Program-made: the position numbers and the translations under genes
In this document: piece after piece, positions 1 to 9,478 of the stretch
Numbering within the stretch: position 1 is the first letter of the stretch
How the letters are laid out: each line of letters begins with the position of its first letter
NCBI RefSeq assembly: GCF_038008325.1
Contig: NZ_JBBOYW010000001.1
Coordinates: forward strand, 610,001 to 674,000
Direction of reading: 5' to 3'
Origin: Lysinibacillus sp. FSL K6-0232
GTDB taxonomy: Bacteria; Bacillota; Bacilli; Bacillales_A; Planococcaceae
DNA length: 64,000 nt
The notes under the pieces: generated by a model
The model's database searches: none
What the model was told of the DNA's origin: nothing
The model's input: only the letters and a program-made list of their open reading frames with translations

Positions 1-1
1 G

Positions 2-1111
2 GGTATATTAGCTGCTATTTTTAGTATTATTTTAGTGAAACCTTTACAGCGACTTGAACATTCTGCAACTCTTGTAGCTGAAGGGAAAATTGGGCAGGAT
101 GTACAAATGCCAAAAACAAATGATGAGATTCGTTCTGTTGCAGAAGCATTCCAACAAATGGTACTCAACTTACGTCAAATGGTAGAAAGCATCGACCATA
201 ATTTCCAACAAACAAATCAATCCATTATTCAGCTTTCAGATGAAGCAGAGGTTGCAACCAAAAAGGCTGAGGGTATTGTGTCAACAGTCAAGCATATTTC
301 TACAGGAGCAGAAGCATCGGCAACAGCTGTCCAAGATACTGCTGAAGCGATGGAAGATGTACGAGCTCTAGCAACAGAAGTAAATAGTAGAGCAGAGGCT
401 TCAGCATCGCAATCGAAAGAGATTTTACATAATTTATCAACAACAACAAAAGCGATTGAAACATTAGTGAACAGTATTCAGCAAATTGCTGCTGGCAATA
501 ATGAGGCATTGAAAAGCATTCATGCACTAGAGGAAAATGCAGGTCAGGTAGAACGTATTATTGGCTTAGTTGGTGATATTGCTGCACAAACGAATTTATT
601 AGCATTAAATGCGTCCATAGAAGCAGCCCGTGCAGGAGAGCATGGCAAAGGCTTTGCGGTAGTAGCAGAGGAGGTTCGTGGTCTGGCTGATGAGAGTGCC
701 AAGGCTGTCCAAGGTATTACAGCACTTATCCAATCTATGCAGCAAAATGTTGAAGTGGTGGTCAAACAAATGAATCAGCAGGTTGCATTTGCCACACAGG
801 AGGCAGCGCGTGTGTCGGAAACAACAACAGCAGTCGAAGGTATGTCATCCAATGTACATGAAATGGCAACAGCGATTGTTGAAATTTCTTCTTTAATTGA
901 ACAGCAAATGCAAAATATTGAAACAACAGCTCGACAATCTCAAGAAGTTGCAGCAATTGCTGAGGAAACATCAGCAGGAGCACAGGAGGTTCGCAGTGCA
1001 GCAGAAGAGCAAGCATACGCAATCGAGCAAGTAGAGCACCTTACTCAAAGCTTAAAAGCACAATCAGAAGCATTGCACAAAATGATTCAGCAATTTGATA
1101 GACAAGCATAA
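2..1111 (+). CDS. Methyl-accepting chemotaxis protein, C-terminal part (5' cut by window)
   Basis: The open frame runs in from the window edge; the GTG at 35 lies inside the last transmembrane helix and is not the start. Seen: the end of a hydrophobic helix (codons 2-37), a HAMP linker beginning [10 protein letters not shown], then about 300 residues of coiled-coil signalling domain with the conserved hairpin-tip motif [18 protein letters not shown]. Family role: a membrane chemoreceptor that controls the CheA kinase through CheW. The ligand-binding part lies outside the window, so the signal cannot be inferred. A strong terminator follows directly, separating it from rpiB. Confidence 0.93.
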   Translation, partial: GILAAIFSIILVKPLQRLEHSATLVAEGKIGQDVQMPKTNDEIRSVAEAFQQMVLNLRQMVESIDHNFQQTNQSIIQLSDEAEVATKKAEGIVSTVKHISTGAEASATAVQDTAEAMEDVRALATEVNSRAEASASQSKEILHNLSTTTKAIETLVNSIQQIAAGNNEALKSIHALEENAGQVERIIGLVGDIAAQTNLLALNASIEAARAGEHGKGFAVVAEEVRGLADESAKAVQGITALIQSMQQNVEVVVKQMNQQVAFATQEAARVSETTTAVEGMSSNVHEMATAIVEISSLIEQQMQNIETTARQSQEVAAIAEETSAGAQEVRSAAEEQAYAIEQVEHLTQSLKAQSEALHKMIQQFDRQA

Positions 1112-1119
1112 TTCCCACA

Positions 1120-1169
1120 GGCTATATATAAATGTGATAATCAATCATATTTTATATATAGCCTTTTTA
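1120..1169 (+). terminator. Rho-independent terminator after the chemoreceptor gene
   Basis: Inverted repeat GGCTATATATAAA / TTTATATATAGCC (1120-1132 and 1151-1163) followed by TTTTT. It begins nine bases after the stop codon. Confidence 0.85.
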
Positions 1170-1215
1170 TCTTTGTTCAGCAAATTCTTTTTGGATCGAA
1201 AGCGAAGTGTCAGAT
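1166..1215. repeat. Dispersed intergenic repeat, copy 1
   Basis: About 50 bases starting TTTATCTTTGTTCAGCAAAT and containing GATCGAAAGCGAAGTGTCAG align with 15273-15322, with a handful of substitutions and one indel. Both copies lie between genes. Just downstream, 1248-1269 is a perfect 9-bp hairpin (CAATTACGC-TGGG-GCGTAATTG). No coding function is apparent. Confidence 0.55.
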
Positions 1216-1342
1216 GCTTTATGTACCGAAAGCATTCGCAACAGGTACAATTACGCTGGGGCGTAATTGCTGACAAACGATTGTCCACTGTAGTGAAAAA
1301 ATAAAAAAACTACAGAAGATAGAATATTACAACAAAAGACCA

Positions 1343-1382
1343 TTATCCGAATTTATACACAAAAATATACACATTATCCACA
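1343..1382 (+). promoter_or_regulatory. Candidate DnaA-box cluster upstream of rpiB
   Basis: Four DnaA-box-like 9-mers lie head to tail on the + strand: TTATCCGAA (1343, two mismatches), TTATACACA (1353, fits TTATNCACA), ATATACACA (1365, one mismatch) and TTATCCACA (1374, perfect consensus). They lie in the 425-base gap between the chemoreceptor and rpiB. The rest of that gap holds a terminator, the dispersed repeat and AT-rich sequence without a convincing gene. Confidence 0.5.
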
Positions 1383-1536
1383 GAAAAAGACTTTAAAAAT
1401 GAATGATAATTTGTTAACATACAATTAATGTTCGTCTTTTAGGGGAAATCAGCATAAAAATACAAGAAAAATCATGTTATTCTTTAGAAAGAAGTGGTAC
1501 ACTAAGGGTGACTATAATTCGAAAAGAGGGAACCCA

Positions 1537-1974
1537 GTGAGAATAGCAATTTCTTCTGATCACGGAGGCAATAACTTACGTCGTGAGATTATGCAGCTAT
1601 TAGATGAGCTTCATATTAGCTACGAAGATTTTGGTCCACAATCTGCGGATTCAGTAGACTATCCTGATTATGCAAAGCCTGTTTCTGAGGGTGTTGCGAA
1701 TGGAAAATTTGATAAAGGTATTTTAATTTGTGGCACAGGAATTGGTATGTCCATTGCTGCTAACAAAGTAAAGGGTATTCGTTGTGCATTAGTGCATGAT
1801 GTATTTAGTGCAAAGGCAACACGTTGCCATAATGATTCAAATGTTTTAGCGATGGGTGAGCGTGTTATCGGTCCAGGCCTTGCGCGTGAAATTGTCCAAG
1901 CATGGTTAGCAACAGAATTTGAAGGTGGTCGTCATACACGCCGCATTGAGAAAATTACTGAACTAGAGCAATAA
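1537..1974 (+). CDS. rpiB: Ribose-5-phosphate isomerase B
   Basis: Predicted to interconvert ribose 5-phosphate and ribulose 5-phosphate in the pentose phosphate pathway (RpiB/LacA/LacB family, cytosolic). The frame is open upstream to 1474, but GTG at 1537 is preferred: it has an AAGAGGG ribosome site six bases upstream and gives a 145-residue protein starting MRIAISSDHGG, the usual family N-terminus. Seen: the SDHGG phosphate-binding motif, the catalytic-type Cys65 in CGTGIGMSIAANK, and His98 in RCHNDSN. The order rpiB-ywlG-glyA-upp matches Bacillus. Confidence 0.95.
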   Translation: MRIAISSDHGGNNLRREIMQLLDELHISYEDFGPQSADSVDYPDYAKPVSEGVANGKFDKGILICGTGIGMSIAANKVKGIRCALVHDVFSAKATRCHNDSNVLAMGERVIGPGLAREIVQAWLATEFEGGRHTRRIEKITELEQ

Positions 1975-2000
1975 ATGAATAGATGAAGGAGCTGAGATAA

Positions 2001-2543
2001 ATGGTTGTCCAACAAATAAGAGAGCATTTGACTCAGTTACTCAGTGAATTTGAAGAGCAGACAACACTACGACCTCATACAATTTTTGTCGTAGGATGCT
2101 CCACATCTGAAGTAATTGGTCAGAAAATTGGCACAGCAGGCGCATTGGAAATAGCTGAAGCCATTTTCGAGCCGTTACAAAAATTTGCCGAAAAACACCA
2201 GCTCTATTTAGCCTTTCAAGGGTGCGAACATATTAATCGTGCGATTACAATGGAGGCATCAACTGCTGAACGATTTGGCTATGATTTAGTAGCTGTTGTG
2301 CCAGTACGAACAGCAGGTGGGTCCATGTCCGCCTATGCCTATACACAATTTGCCCAACCAGTAGTTGTTGAAGCAATACAGGCACATGCAGGTATCGATA
2401 TTGGACAAACATTAATTGGCATGCATTTAAAATCGGTGGCTGTTCCAGTTCGTACATCTGTGAAAATGGTGGGAGAGGCAGTTGTCACAATTGCAACAAC
2501 ACGTCCAAAGCTAATTGGCGGAGAACGTGCAGTATATAAATAA
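2001..2543 (+). CDS. ywlG: YwlG / TIGR01440 family protein of unknown function
   Basis: A 180-residue protein of the UPF0340 (TIGR01440) family, recognised from overall sequence and its place between rpiB and glyA. Features seen: an N-terminal helix, FVVGCSTSEVIGQKIG, FQGCEHINRA and VPVRTAGGSMSAYAY. The family is widespread in Firmicutes and has no established activity that I can state. AAGGAG at 1986-1991 gives a ten-base spacing to ATG 2001. The gene follows rpiB by 26 bases and is probably co-transcribed with it. Confidence 0.88.
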   Translation: MVVQQIREHLTQLLSEFEEQTTLRPHTIFVVGCSTSEVIGQKIGTAGALEIAEAIFEPLQKFAEKHQLYLAFQGCEHINRAITMEASTAERFGYDLVAVVPVRTAGGSMSAYAYTQFAQPVVVEAIQAHAGIDIGQTLIGMHLKSVAVPVRTSVKMVGEAVVTIATTRPKLIGGERAVYK

Positions 2544-2564
2544 TTATCACTATCATAGTGATAA
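2544..2564. promoter_or_regulatory. Perfect palindrome between ywlG and glyA
   Basis: TTATCACTA-TCA-TAGTGATAA (9-bp arms, 3-base loop) begins at the base after the ywlG stop and lies 36 bases before the glyA start. No T-run follows, so it is not a typical terminator. It could be an operator or an mRNA processing hairpin. No PurR box (CGAA-type) was seen nearby. Confidence 0.45.
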
Positions 2565-2599
2565 ATAGAAACAATGATACTTAGGAGGCTTTTTCAAAC

Positions 2600-3841
2600 A
2601 TGGCATACGAAAAATTAGCAGTACAAGACAAAGCAGTATTAGACGGAATTCTTGCAGAGCAAAAACGTCAACAAGCAAATATTGAATTGATTGCATCTGA
2701 AAACTTTGTATCCGAAGCAGTAATGGAAGCGCAAGGCTCAGTGCTGACAAATAAATACGCTGAAGGCTATCCAAGTAAACGCTACTATGGTGGCTGTGAA
2801 TTTGTAGACGTAGTAGAAAATATTGCACGTGACCGTGTGAAAGAAATCTTTGGTGCAGAATATGCAAACGTACAACCACACTCTGGTGCACAAGCAAATA
2901 TGGCTGTTTACCATACAATTTTAGAGCCTGGTGATACTGTTCTTGGTATGAACCTTTCACATGGCGGTCACTTAACACATGGCTCTCCTGTAAACTTCTC
3001 TGGTATTCTCTATAATTTTGTGGAATACGGCGTGACAAAGGATACACAAGTCATTGACTATGAGGATGTACGCCAAAAAGCATTAGAACATAAACCAAAG
3101 CTTATTGTTGCAGGTGCTTCTGCATACCCACGTGAAATTGATTTCTCCAAATTCCGTGAAATCGCTGATGAAGTAGGCGCGTACTTCATGGTGGATATGG
3201 CGCATATCGCTGGTCTTGTAGCTGCTGGTGAACATCAATCACCAGTGCCATATGCAGATTTTGTAACATCTACAACACATAAAACATTACGTGGTCCACG
3301 TGGTGGTTTAATTCTTGCTTCAAAAGAATGGGAGCAAAAGCTAAATAAATCTGTATTCCCTGGTATTCAAGGTGGACCATTAATGCACGTAATCGCTGCG
3401 AAGGCAGTAGCATTTGGTGAAGCATTACAGCCAGAATTTAAAGACTATGCAAAGCAAATTATTGCGAATGCTAAAGCTTTAGCAGAAGTGCTAATTGCTG
3501 AAGGTGTGGAAATTGTATCTGGTGGTACAGATAACCATCTATTATTGTTAAATGTGAAATCTCTTGGTTTAACAGGTAAAGTAGCAGAGCATGCACTTGA
3601 TGAAGTAGGAATTACAACAAATAAAAATACAATTCCATATGATACTGAATCACCATTTGTAACATCTGGTATTCGTATTGGTACACCTGCCGTTACCTCT
3701 CGTGGCTTTAAAGAAGAGGATATGAAGGAAGTTGGTGCGATTATTGCAGCAGTTCTGAAAAATCCTGAAGACGAGGCAGTAAAAGCAGAAGCAAAAGAGC
3801 GTGTGAAAGCATTAACAGATAAACATCCACTATACGCATAA
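2600..3841 (+). CDS. glyA: Serine hydroxymethyltransferase
   Basis: A PLP enzyme converting serine plus tetrahydrofolate to glycine plus 5,10-methylene-THF, the main source of one-carbon units. The 413-residue length matches the family. Seen: IELIASENF near the N-terminus, [25 protein letters not shown], and the PLP-binding Lys228 in [18 protein letters not shown] at 2583-2588 is 11 bases upstream of ATG. A palindrome lies upstream and a strong terminator follows, so the gene ends the rpiB-ywlG-glyA unit or is transcribed alone. Confidence 0.98.
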   Translation: MAYEKLAVQDKAVLDGILAEQKRQQANIELIASENFVSEAVMEAQGSVLTNKYAEGYPSKRYYGGCEFVDVVENIARDRVKEIFGAEYANVQPHSGAQANMAVYHTILEPGDTVLGMNLSHGGHLTHGSPVNFSGILYNFVEYGVTKDTQVIDYEDVRQKALEHKPKLIVAGASAYPREIDFSKFREIADEVGAYFMVDMAHIAGLVAAGEHQSPVPYADFVTSTTHKTLRGPRGGLILASKEWEQKLNKSVFPGIQGGPLMHVIAAKAVAFGEALQPEFKDYAKQIIANAKALAEVLIAEGVEIVSGGTDNHLLLLNVKSLGLTGKVAEHALDEVGITTNKNTIPYDTESPFVTSGIRIGTPAVTSRGFKEEDMKEVGAIIAAVLKNPEDEAVKAEAKERVKALTDKHPLYA

Positions 3842-3850
3842 TCAAACGAT

Positions 3851-3896
3851 AAAGCTGTGTTTAAAGTGAAAACTTCCTTTAAACACAGCTTTTTTA
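3851..3896 (+). terminator. Terminator after glyA
   Basis: AAAGCTGTGTTTAAAG / CTTTAAACACAGCTTT-type inverted repeat (3851-3866 and 3877-3893) running into a T-run. Confidence 0.88.
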
Positions 3897-4048
3897 TCAT
3901 TTTCCGACAGAAGACGCCCACTTCAAGGAATGTGTAGGGCGTAGCCGAATGCGTAGGTGGGCGATGAATGGCGGTTGGTGATAGCCAAAGCTACCCCCTT
4001 TCGGTTAAAATAGAAACGAATATTCGGGTAAAGAGAGAGGTGTTTCGT

Positions 4049-5200
4049 GTGTGGGTCAACAAAGCATACAAATTCCGTATCTATCCAAACAAAGAACAAG
4101 AAATCTTCATCACAAAGGCGATTGGCTGTTCTCGTTTTGTGTTCAATCATTTTTTAGCAAAATGGAACGACATGTACAAAGAAACAGGCAAAGGATTATC
4201 TTACCATTTATGTTCTGCTGAATTAACGCAATTAAAAAAAGAATTCGTATGGTTGAAGGAAGTAGACAGCATTGCGCTTCAATCTGCCCTTAAAAATCTT
4301 GCGGATTCGTATACTCGTTTTTTCAAGAAGCAAAACCAAGCACCACGATTTAAGTCTAAAAAGAATCCTGTTCAATCGTACACAACGAAATATACGAACG
4401 GCAATATAGCGATTGTAGGAAACAAAATCAAGTTGCCCAAACTTGGATTCGTCAAGCTTGCAAAAAGTCGTGAGGTTGAAGGGCGTATACTTAACGCGAC
4501 AATCAGACGCAATTCAAGTGGTCAATATTTTGTATCCATTCTTGCTGAAACAGATGTGCAGCCAGTAGAAAAAACAGGTGCTTCTGTCGGTGTCGATGTA
4601 GGACTCAAAGATTTTGCGATTCTTTCTACTGGAATGGTGTATAAAAATCCGAAGTTTTTCCGTTCACTTGAAAAGAAACTGGTGAAAGAACAGCGTATTT
4701 TGTCAAGGCGAAAAGAAATGGCTTTGAAGCAAAGGAAGCCGTTAGAGGAAGCAAGAAATTACCAAAAGCAAAAGGTGAAAGTCGCGCGTATTCATGAAAA
4801 AATAGCGCATGCAAGAACAGACTATTTGCAAAAAATCTCGACTGAAATCATCAAAAACCACGATGTCATCGGTATCGAAGATTTGCAAGTGTCCAATATG
4901 CTAAAAAACCACAAGTTAGCGAAGGCAATCAGTGAAGCAGCATGGTCACAATTTAGAACGATGCTTGCGTACAAAGCAAAATGGTATGGCAAACAAGTAG
5001 TAGCTGTATCCAAAACATTTGCTTCAAGCCAATTGTGTTCATCTTGTGGTTACAAAAACAAAGACGTGAAGCATCTCAACCTTCGTGAGTGGGATTGCCC
5101 TTCTTGTGGTACGCATCACGATAGAGATATGAACGCAGGACAAAATCTGAAAAACGAAGCGATAAGGCTTCTAACCGTAGGGACTACGGGGATAGCCTAA
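4049..5200 (+). CDS. tnpB: RNA-guided endonuclease TnpB (IS605 family OrfB)
   Basis: TnpB proteins are compact nucleases guided by an RNA from the element's right end; they are ancestors of Cas12. The 383-residue protein looks intact: N-terminal [12 protein letters not shown], RuvC Asp183 in [10 protein letters not shown], Glu277 in GIEDLQ, a zinc ribbon with Cys330/333 (CSSC) and Cys350/353 (CPSC), and the final RuvC Asp in DRDMNAGQN. The frame is open from 3968, but GTG 4049 follows AGAGAGG by eight bases and gives the family N-terminus. All catalytic residues are present, so nuclease activity is plausible. The function is inferred from the family. Confidence 0.92.
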   Translation: MWVNKAYKFRIYPNKEQEIFITKAIGCSRFVFNHFLAKWNDMYKETGKGLSYHLCSAELTQLKKEFVWLKEVDSIALQSALKNLADSYTRFFKKQNQAPRFKSKKNPVQSYTTKYTNGNIAIVGNKIKLPKLGFVKLAKSREVEGRILNATIRRNSSGQYFVSILAETDVQPVEKTGASVGVDVGLKDFAILSTGMVYKNPKFFRSLEKKLVKEQRILSRRKEMALKQRKPLEEARNYQKQKVKVARIHEKIAHARTDYLQKISTEIIKNHDVIGIEDLQVSNMLKNHKLAKAISEAAWSQFRTMLAYKAKWYGKQVVAVSKTFASSQLCSSCGYKNKDVKHLNLREWDCPSCGTHHDRDMNAGQNLKNEAIRLLTVGTTGIA

Positions 5201-5270
5201 TCCATAACTGGCGGTGACGCTGGTGTTCTTAGGAATCCCCTACTTCAATAACTAAGTGGGGGTAGTTCAA
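5140..5270 (+). ncRNA. Probable omega-RNA (reRNA) at the tnpB right end
   Basis: In studied IS605 elements the guide RNA overlaps the 3' end of tnpB, ends at the right end of the element, and uses the flanking sequence as guide. Here 5140-5270 holds the tnpB 3' end, several short self-complementary stretches (for example CCGTAGGGACTACGG, 5176-5190) and the terminal hairpin 5237-5262. The guide would be read from the flank just past about 5270. The limits are inferred. Confidence 0.45.
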
Positions 5271-5336
5271 AGTTATGATAAAAGATATGTATCAGCATTA
5301 CATCAAAAAGATTGCATAAATATAGATAATTTACTT

Positions 5337-5365
5337 TTGAGGCACTTTCTTTTTTCTGTTATACT
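5337..5365 (+). promoter_or_regulatory. Sigma-A promoter of upp
   Basis: TTGAGG (5337-5342), 17-base spacer, TATACT (5360-5365). It lies 44 bases before the TTG start of upp and outside the TnpB element. Confidence 0.7.
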
Positions 5366-5408
5366 AGATAGGATAACATGAAATCTGAACGGTTAGGAGA
5401 GAATCCCT

Positions 5409-6038
5409 TTGAGCAAAGTCTATGTATTTGACCATCCACTAATCCAGCATAAATTAACGTATATCCGTGACAAAAATACAGGAACAAAAGAATTTCGTGA
5501 GCTAGTAGACGAGGTAGCAACATTGATGGCATTTGAAATTACACGCGATATGCCAGTAGAAGAAATTGAGATTGAAACACCTGTCACAGTAGCAAAAACA
5601 AAGGTGCTTTCTGGTAAGAAGCTTGCAATTGTGCCAATTTTACGTGCAGGTATTGGCATGGTAGATGGCGTCTTAAAGCTTATTCCAGCGGCTAAAGTTG
5701 GTCATATTGGTCTTTATCGTGACCCAGCAACATTAAAACCAATTGAATACTATGCGAAGCTTCCAGCAGATGTTGAAGAGCGTGATTTTATTATAGTAGA
5801 CCCAATGCTTGCAACAGGTGGCTCAGCAGTAGAAGCGATTCATTCCTTGAAAAAACGCGGTGCAAAAAATATTAAATTTATGTGTTTAATCGCTGCGCCA
5901 GAGGGTGTAAAAGCAATTCAAGAGGAGCATGCTGATGTTGATATTTATATTGCAGCGCTTGATGAAAAATTAAACGATCATGGCTATATTGTGCCTGGCT
6001 TAGGCGATGCAGGCGATCGTCTATTTGGTACAAAATAA
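5409..6038 (+). CDS. upp: Uracil phosphoribosyltransferase
   Basis: Makes UMP from uracil and PRPP in pyrimidine salvage. The 209-residue length is standard. Seen: [13 protein letters not shown] at the N-terminus, PILRAGIGM, the PRPP-binding loop [10 protein letters not shown], and the C-terminal [13 protein letters not shown] typical of Upp. The start codon is TTG at 5409, supported by AGGAGA eight bases upstream and by the conserved N-terminus. It has its own promoter, so the TnpB insertion upstream does not cut it off. Confidence 0.98.
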   Translation: MSKVYVFDHPLIQHKLTYIRDKNTGTKEFRELVDEVATLMAFEITRDMPVEEIEIETPVTVAKTKVLSGKKLAIVPILRAGIGMVDGVLKLIPAAKVGHIGLYRDPATLKPIEYYAKLPADVEERDFIIVDPMLATGGSAVEAIHSLKKRGAKNIKFMCLIAAPEGVKAIQEEHADVDIYIAALDEKLNDHGYIVPGLGDAGDRLFGTK

Positions 6039-6133
6039 TAGGTAACATCAAGTATGTTGATGATGCAAATTCTAGGTATTCTCTATAAAATAAAGCTTCA
6101 TTAGCAAGTCTAAGAAACATGTTGCTGACAAAG

Positions 6134-6160
6134 AGCGTCCTTCAATTTTGAAGGGCGCTT
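6134..6160. terminator. Possible terminator hairpin between upp and mnaA
   Basis: AGCGTCCTTCAA / TTGAAGGGCGCT, a 12-bp stem with one G-T pair and a very short loop. There is no good T-run on either side, so the call is only moderate. Confidence 0.45.
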
Positions 6161-6251
6161 CATAGTATGGCTAGGAAATCCTCTTTGAATAAATTACAGT
6201 AAGAAGAGGCATACCTTCCATACAATTATAAAAAGGATGGTGCAATTCGTT

Positions 6252-7373
6252 TTGACAAAAAGATGGAAAGTAATGACGATTTTCGGAACAAGACCAGAAG
6301 CAATTAAAATGGCTCCGCTTGTACTAGAACTACAAAAACACCCTGAGCAAATTGAATCTATCGTAACGGTAACAGCACAGCATCGCCAAATGCTAGATCA
6401 AGTGCTAGAAACATTTCATATCACACCAAACTATGACTTAAATATTATGAAAGATCGTCAAACATTAATTGATGTAACAACAAATGCATTACAAGGCTTA
6501 GATAGGGTAATGAAAGAGGCACAACCAGATATTGTATTAGTACATGGTGATACAACGACAACATTTATTGCCAGCTTAGCAGCCTTTTATAATCAGATTG
6601 CTATAGGGCATGTAGAGGCGGGACTGCGTACATGGAATAAATACTCTCCTTATCCAGAGGAAATGAATCGCCAATTAACAGGTGTCATGGCTGATTTACA
6701 TTTTGCGCCAACAGAAGTATCCAAGAAAAACTTGCTAGATGAAAATAAAAATCCAACAACAATTTTTGTGACAGGTAATACAGCAATTGATGCATTAGCA
6801 ACAACTGTTAGTGAGCATTATACACATCCTGTACTAGAGAAAATTGGCGATGATCGTATGATTTTATTAACAGCGCATCGCCGTGAAAATCTTGGTGAGC
6901 CAATGCGTCATATGTTTAAAGCGATTACAAGAATATTAGCTGAACATAAGGATGTACAGGTCGTATATCCAGTGCATATGAATCCAGCGGTAAGAGAAGT
7001 AGCAAATGAAATTTTAGGGGACAATAACCGTGTCCATTTAATCGAGCCTTTAGAAGTGTTTGATTTCCATAACTTTGCAGCGAATTCATATATGATTTTA
7101 ACGGATTCTGGTGGTGTACAAGAAGAAGCACCTTCATTAGGAAAGCCTGTGCTTGTATTACGAGATACAACAGAACGTCCAGAAGGCATTGCAGCAGGCA
7201 CGTTAAAGCTAGCAGGAACTGAGGAAGAAACGATTTATGCAATGGCAAAAGAATTACTAACAGATAAAGATGCTTACGATGCAATGGCGAAGGCATCCAA
7301 CCCATATGGTGATGGGCATGCGTCGCAACGAATTGTAAGTGCATTGTTAGAGTTTTTACAGAAAAATCAGTAA
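6252..7373 (+). CDS. mnaA: UDP-N-acetylglucosamine 2-epimerase (non-hydrolysing)
   Basis: Converts UDP-GlcNAc to UDP-ManNAc for wall polymers. Seen: VMTIFGTRPEAIKMAPL, VHGDTTTTF, GHVEAGLRT, LTAHRRENLG and LTDSGGVQEEAPSLGKPVLV, all typical of WecB/MnaA. An ATG at 6237 also opens the frame, but its ribosome site would touch the start codon. TTG 6252 has AAAAGG at a usual distance and gives MTKRWKVMTIFG, closer to the family N-terminus (373 residues). Its product is the likely donor for the TagA-like ManNAc transferase at 37.5 kb. In Bacillus the gene also sits between upp and the atp operon. Confidence 0.93.
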   Translation: MTKRWKVMTIFGTRPEAIKMAPLVLELQKHPEQIESIVTVTAQHRQMLDQVLETFHITPNYDLNIMKDRQTLIDVTTNALQGLDRVMKEAQPDIVLVHGDTTTTFIASLAAFYNQIAIGHVEAGLRTWNKYSPYPEEMNRQLTGVMADLHFAPTEVSKKNLLDENKNPTTIFVTGNTAIDALATTVSEHYTHPVLEKIGDDRMILLTAHRRENLGEPMRHMFKAITRILAEHKDVQVVYPVHMNPAVREVANEILGDNNRVHLIEPLEVFDFHNFAANSYMILTDSGGVQEEAPSLGKPVLVLRDTTERPEGIAAGTLKLAGTEEETIYAMAKELLTDKDAYDAMAKASNPYGDGHASQRIVSALLEFLQKNQ

Positions 7374-7424
7374 TATATTATAGTTATTTTTTAAAATAGG
7401 TCTAATGTATCTATTGAAATGGGT

Positions 7425-7467
7425 AAGCTAATTTATGAGCATAATTATGTCGTAAATTAGCTTTTTT
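7425..7467 (+). terminator. Terminator after mnaA
   Basis: AAGCTAATTTA (7425-7435) / TAAATTAGCTT (7453-7463), followed by a run of Ts. Confidence 0.85.
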
Positions 7468-7909
7468 AATGCGTAATGAAAGAGAGAAGTTTTAAGACTA
7501 TGAAGTTTCATACACAAATTTGTCAACAATTTGACAAGACTATAGAGGCTGTGAAGTTTTTCTTCTTTACCAATTGACTTCAAATATCACCTATTGTATG
7601 CTTACAAAGGGTAAGAATGATAAGGGTTTCTCTTTAGAAGTAGGACTTTGAAACGCTTGTTATATCAACTTTCTACTAAATTGACAGTTAAAAATAAAGC
7701 TGTCGATTTGCAACGTTTTGTGCGTTTCGGTTTTTACCGAGTAGGTAAGGGGTGTAAGTTATTTTTTGGGTATTTACACCTGTAATTGAAATGACTCTCC
7801 CATTACTATTCCGCTGTGAGTAGTGTTTTTCACTGCTCTATTCTGATTTCACATAGTGGTCAGCAAACGTTTTCATTACTCGAAAAAATGATTCAGGAGA
7901 TTACAACCA
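7468..7909 (+). other. Long leader region upstream of the atp operon
   Basis: No gene is supported here. Seen: a perfect inverted repeat TTGTCAA-CAAT-TTGACAA (7520-7537); a TTGACA at 7681 without a convincing -10; and hairpins GGTGTAA/TTACACC (7751-7757, 7774-7780) and GAGTAGTG/CACTGCTC (7818-7825, 7831-7838). The atp promoter could not be fixed, but the spacing suggests a long 5' leader. Confidence 0.5.
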
Positions 7910-8281
7910 ATGCTAGATTTGCATCACATTTTTGCTGTGCAGAAGAGGGCGTTATTTTTTTTGCTTGCACTCTGCGCATTAGGCTGGGGATTTACTTCCT
8001 ATCAAACTGTATTTGCGGGCATCGCAGTCGGTGCATTCTTTGGTACGTATAATTTTTGGATTTTAGTTCGGCGTATGGATAAGTTTGACAGATCCATTAG
8101 TGAAGGGAAGAAAATAGGCTCACTTGGTACAATGCTTCGCTTTGGATCAGGTGTTGCGGCAGTCGCAATAGCCATTTCGTTGCCAAACTATTTTCACTTA
8201 ATTAGCACGGTTATAGGGCTAATGATTCCGTACGTTTTTCTCTTTGTCGAGAGAATTGTGTCACATGTAAGGAACCGCTAA
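7910..8281 (+). CDS. atpI: ATP synthase accessory protein AtpI
   Basis: A small membrane protein (123 residues, four predicted hydrophobic segments) at the head of the ATP synthase operon. Family work links AtpI to c-ring assembly and possibly Mg2+ handling. CAGGAGA at 7894-7900 precedes ATG by nine bases. A longer open frame in another phase (7816-8052) is a shadow. Identity rests on size, membrane topology and position directly before atpB. Confidence 0.85.
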   Translation: MLDLHHIFAVQKRALFFLLALCALGWGFTSYQTVFAGIAVGAFFGTYNFWILVRRMDKFDRSISEGKKIGSLGTMLRFGSGVAAVAIAISLPNYFHLISTVIGLMIPYVFLFVERIVSHVRNR

Positions 8282-8308
8282 TGTGCTTTAAATTAGAAAG
8301 AGAGGTGA

Positions 8309-9028
<720 letters not shown>

Positions 9029-9053
9029 TATAAAGCATAAAATTTATGCTTGA

Positions 9054-9305
<252 letters not shown>

Positions 9306-9410
9306 TTCAGTTGTATACTGAATCGTACTAGTGGCGAAGCAGGATTCTCCAGATGAAACTTCGCCCTTCATTTTGGAACAGATAAAAGCTATGTGTAAAT
9401 ATAGCTTTTT
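9306..9410 (+). terminator. Hairpin array and terminator-like structure between atpE and atpF
   Basis: Three stems in series: TTCAGT/ACTGAA (9306-9322) starting at the base after the atpE stop, GGCGAAG/CTTCGCC (9333-9365), and AAAAGCTAT/ATAGCTTTT (9384-9409) ending in a T-run. The last has the form of a weak intrinsic terminator inside the operon. It could stabilise or attenuate the message so that atpE exceeds the downstream genes. Confidence 0.6.
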
Positions 9411-9478
9411 AAAATAGGTAGTTTTTTAAGTTATTAAATTATGTTGAAGTGAAAGCTCTTGAAGGGAGTGAAACAATC

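Larger units (their letters stand above)
3905..5270 (+). mobile_element. Orphan IS605/IS1341-type element carrying only tnpB
   Basis: A single-gene insertion between glyA and upp. Left side: imperfect hairpin with outer stem CGCCCAC (3915-3921) / GTGGGCG (3957-3963). Right side: hairpin CCCCTACTT (5237-5245) / AAGTGGGGG (5254-5262), 9 bp with one G-T pair. Such subterminal hairpins and the lack of terminal inverted repeats fit IS200/IS605 ends. No Y1 transposase gene (tnpA) is present, so it would depend on a TnpA supplied elsewhere. The exact ends and the target motif cannot be fixed from one copy; the boundaries given are approximate. Confidence 0.75.

Noticed and set aside
3968-4048. Longer TnpB starting at 3968
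   Set aside because: The extra 27 residues lie in the left-end region of the element and are not TnpB-like; GTG 4049 has a ribosome site and the family N-terminus.
7681-7710. TTGACA at 7681 as the atp operon promoter
   Set aside because: No acceptable -10 lies 16-18 bases downstream, so the promoter was left unassigned.
7816-8052. 78-codon frame overlapping atpI
   Set aside because: Out-of-frame shadow of atpI; the atpI frame has the ribosome site and membrane pattern.
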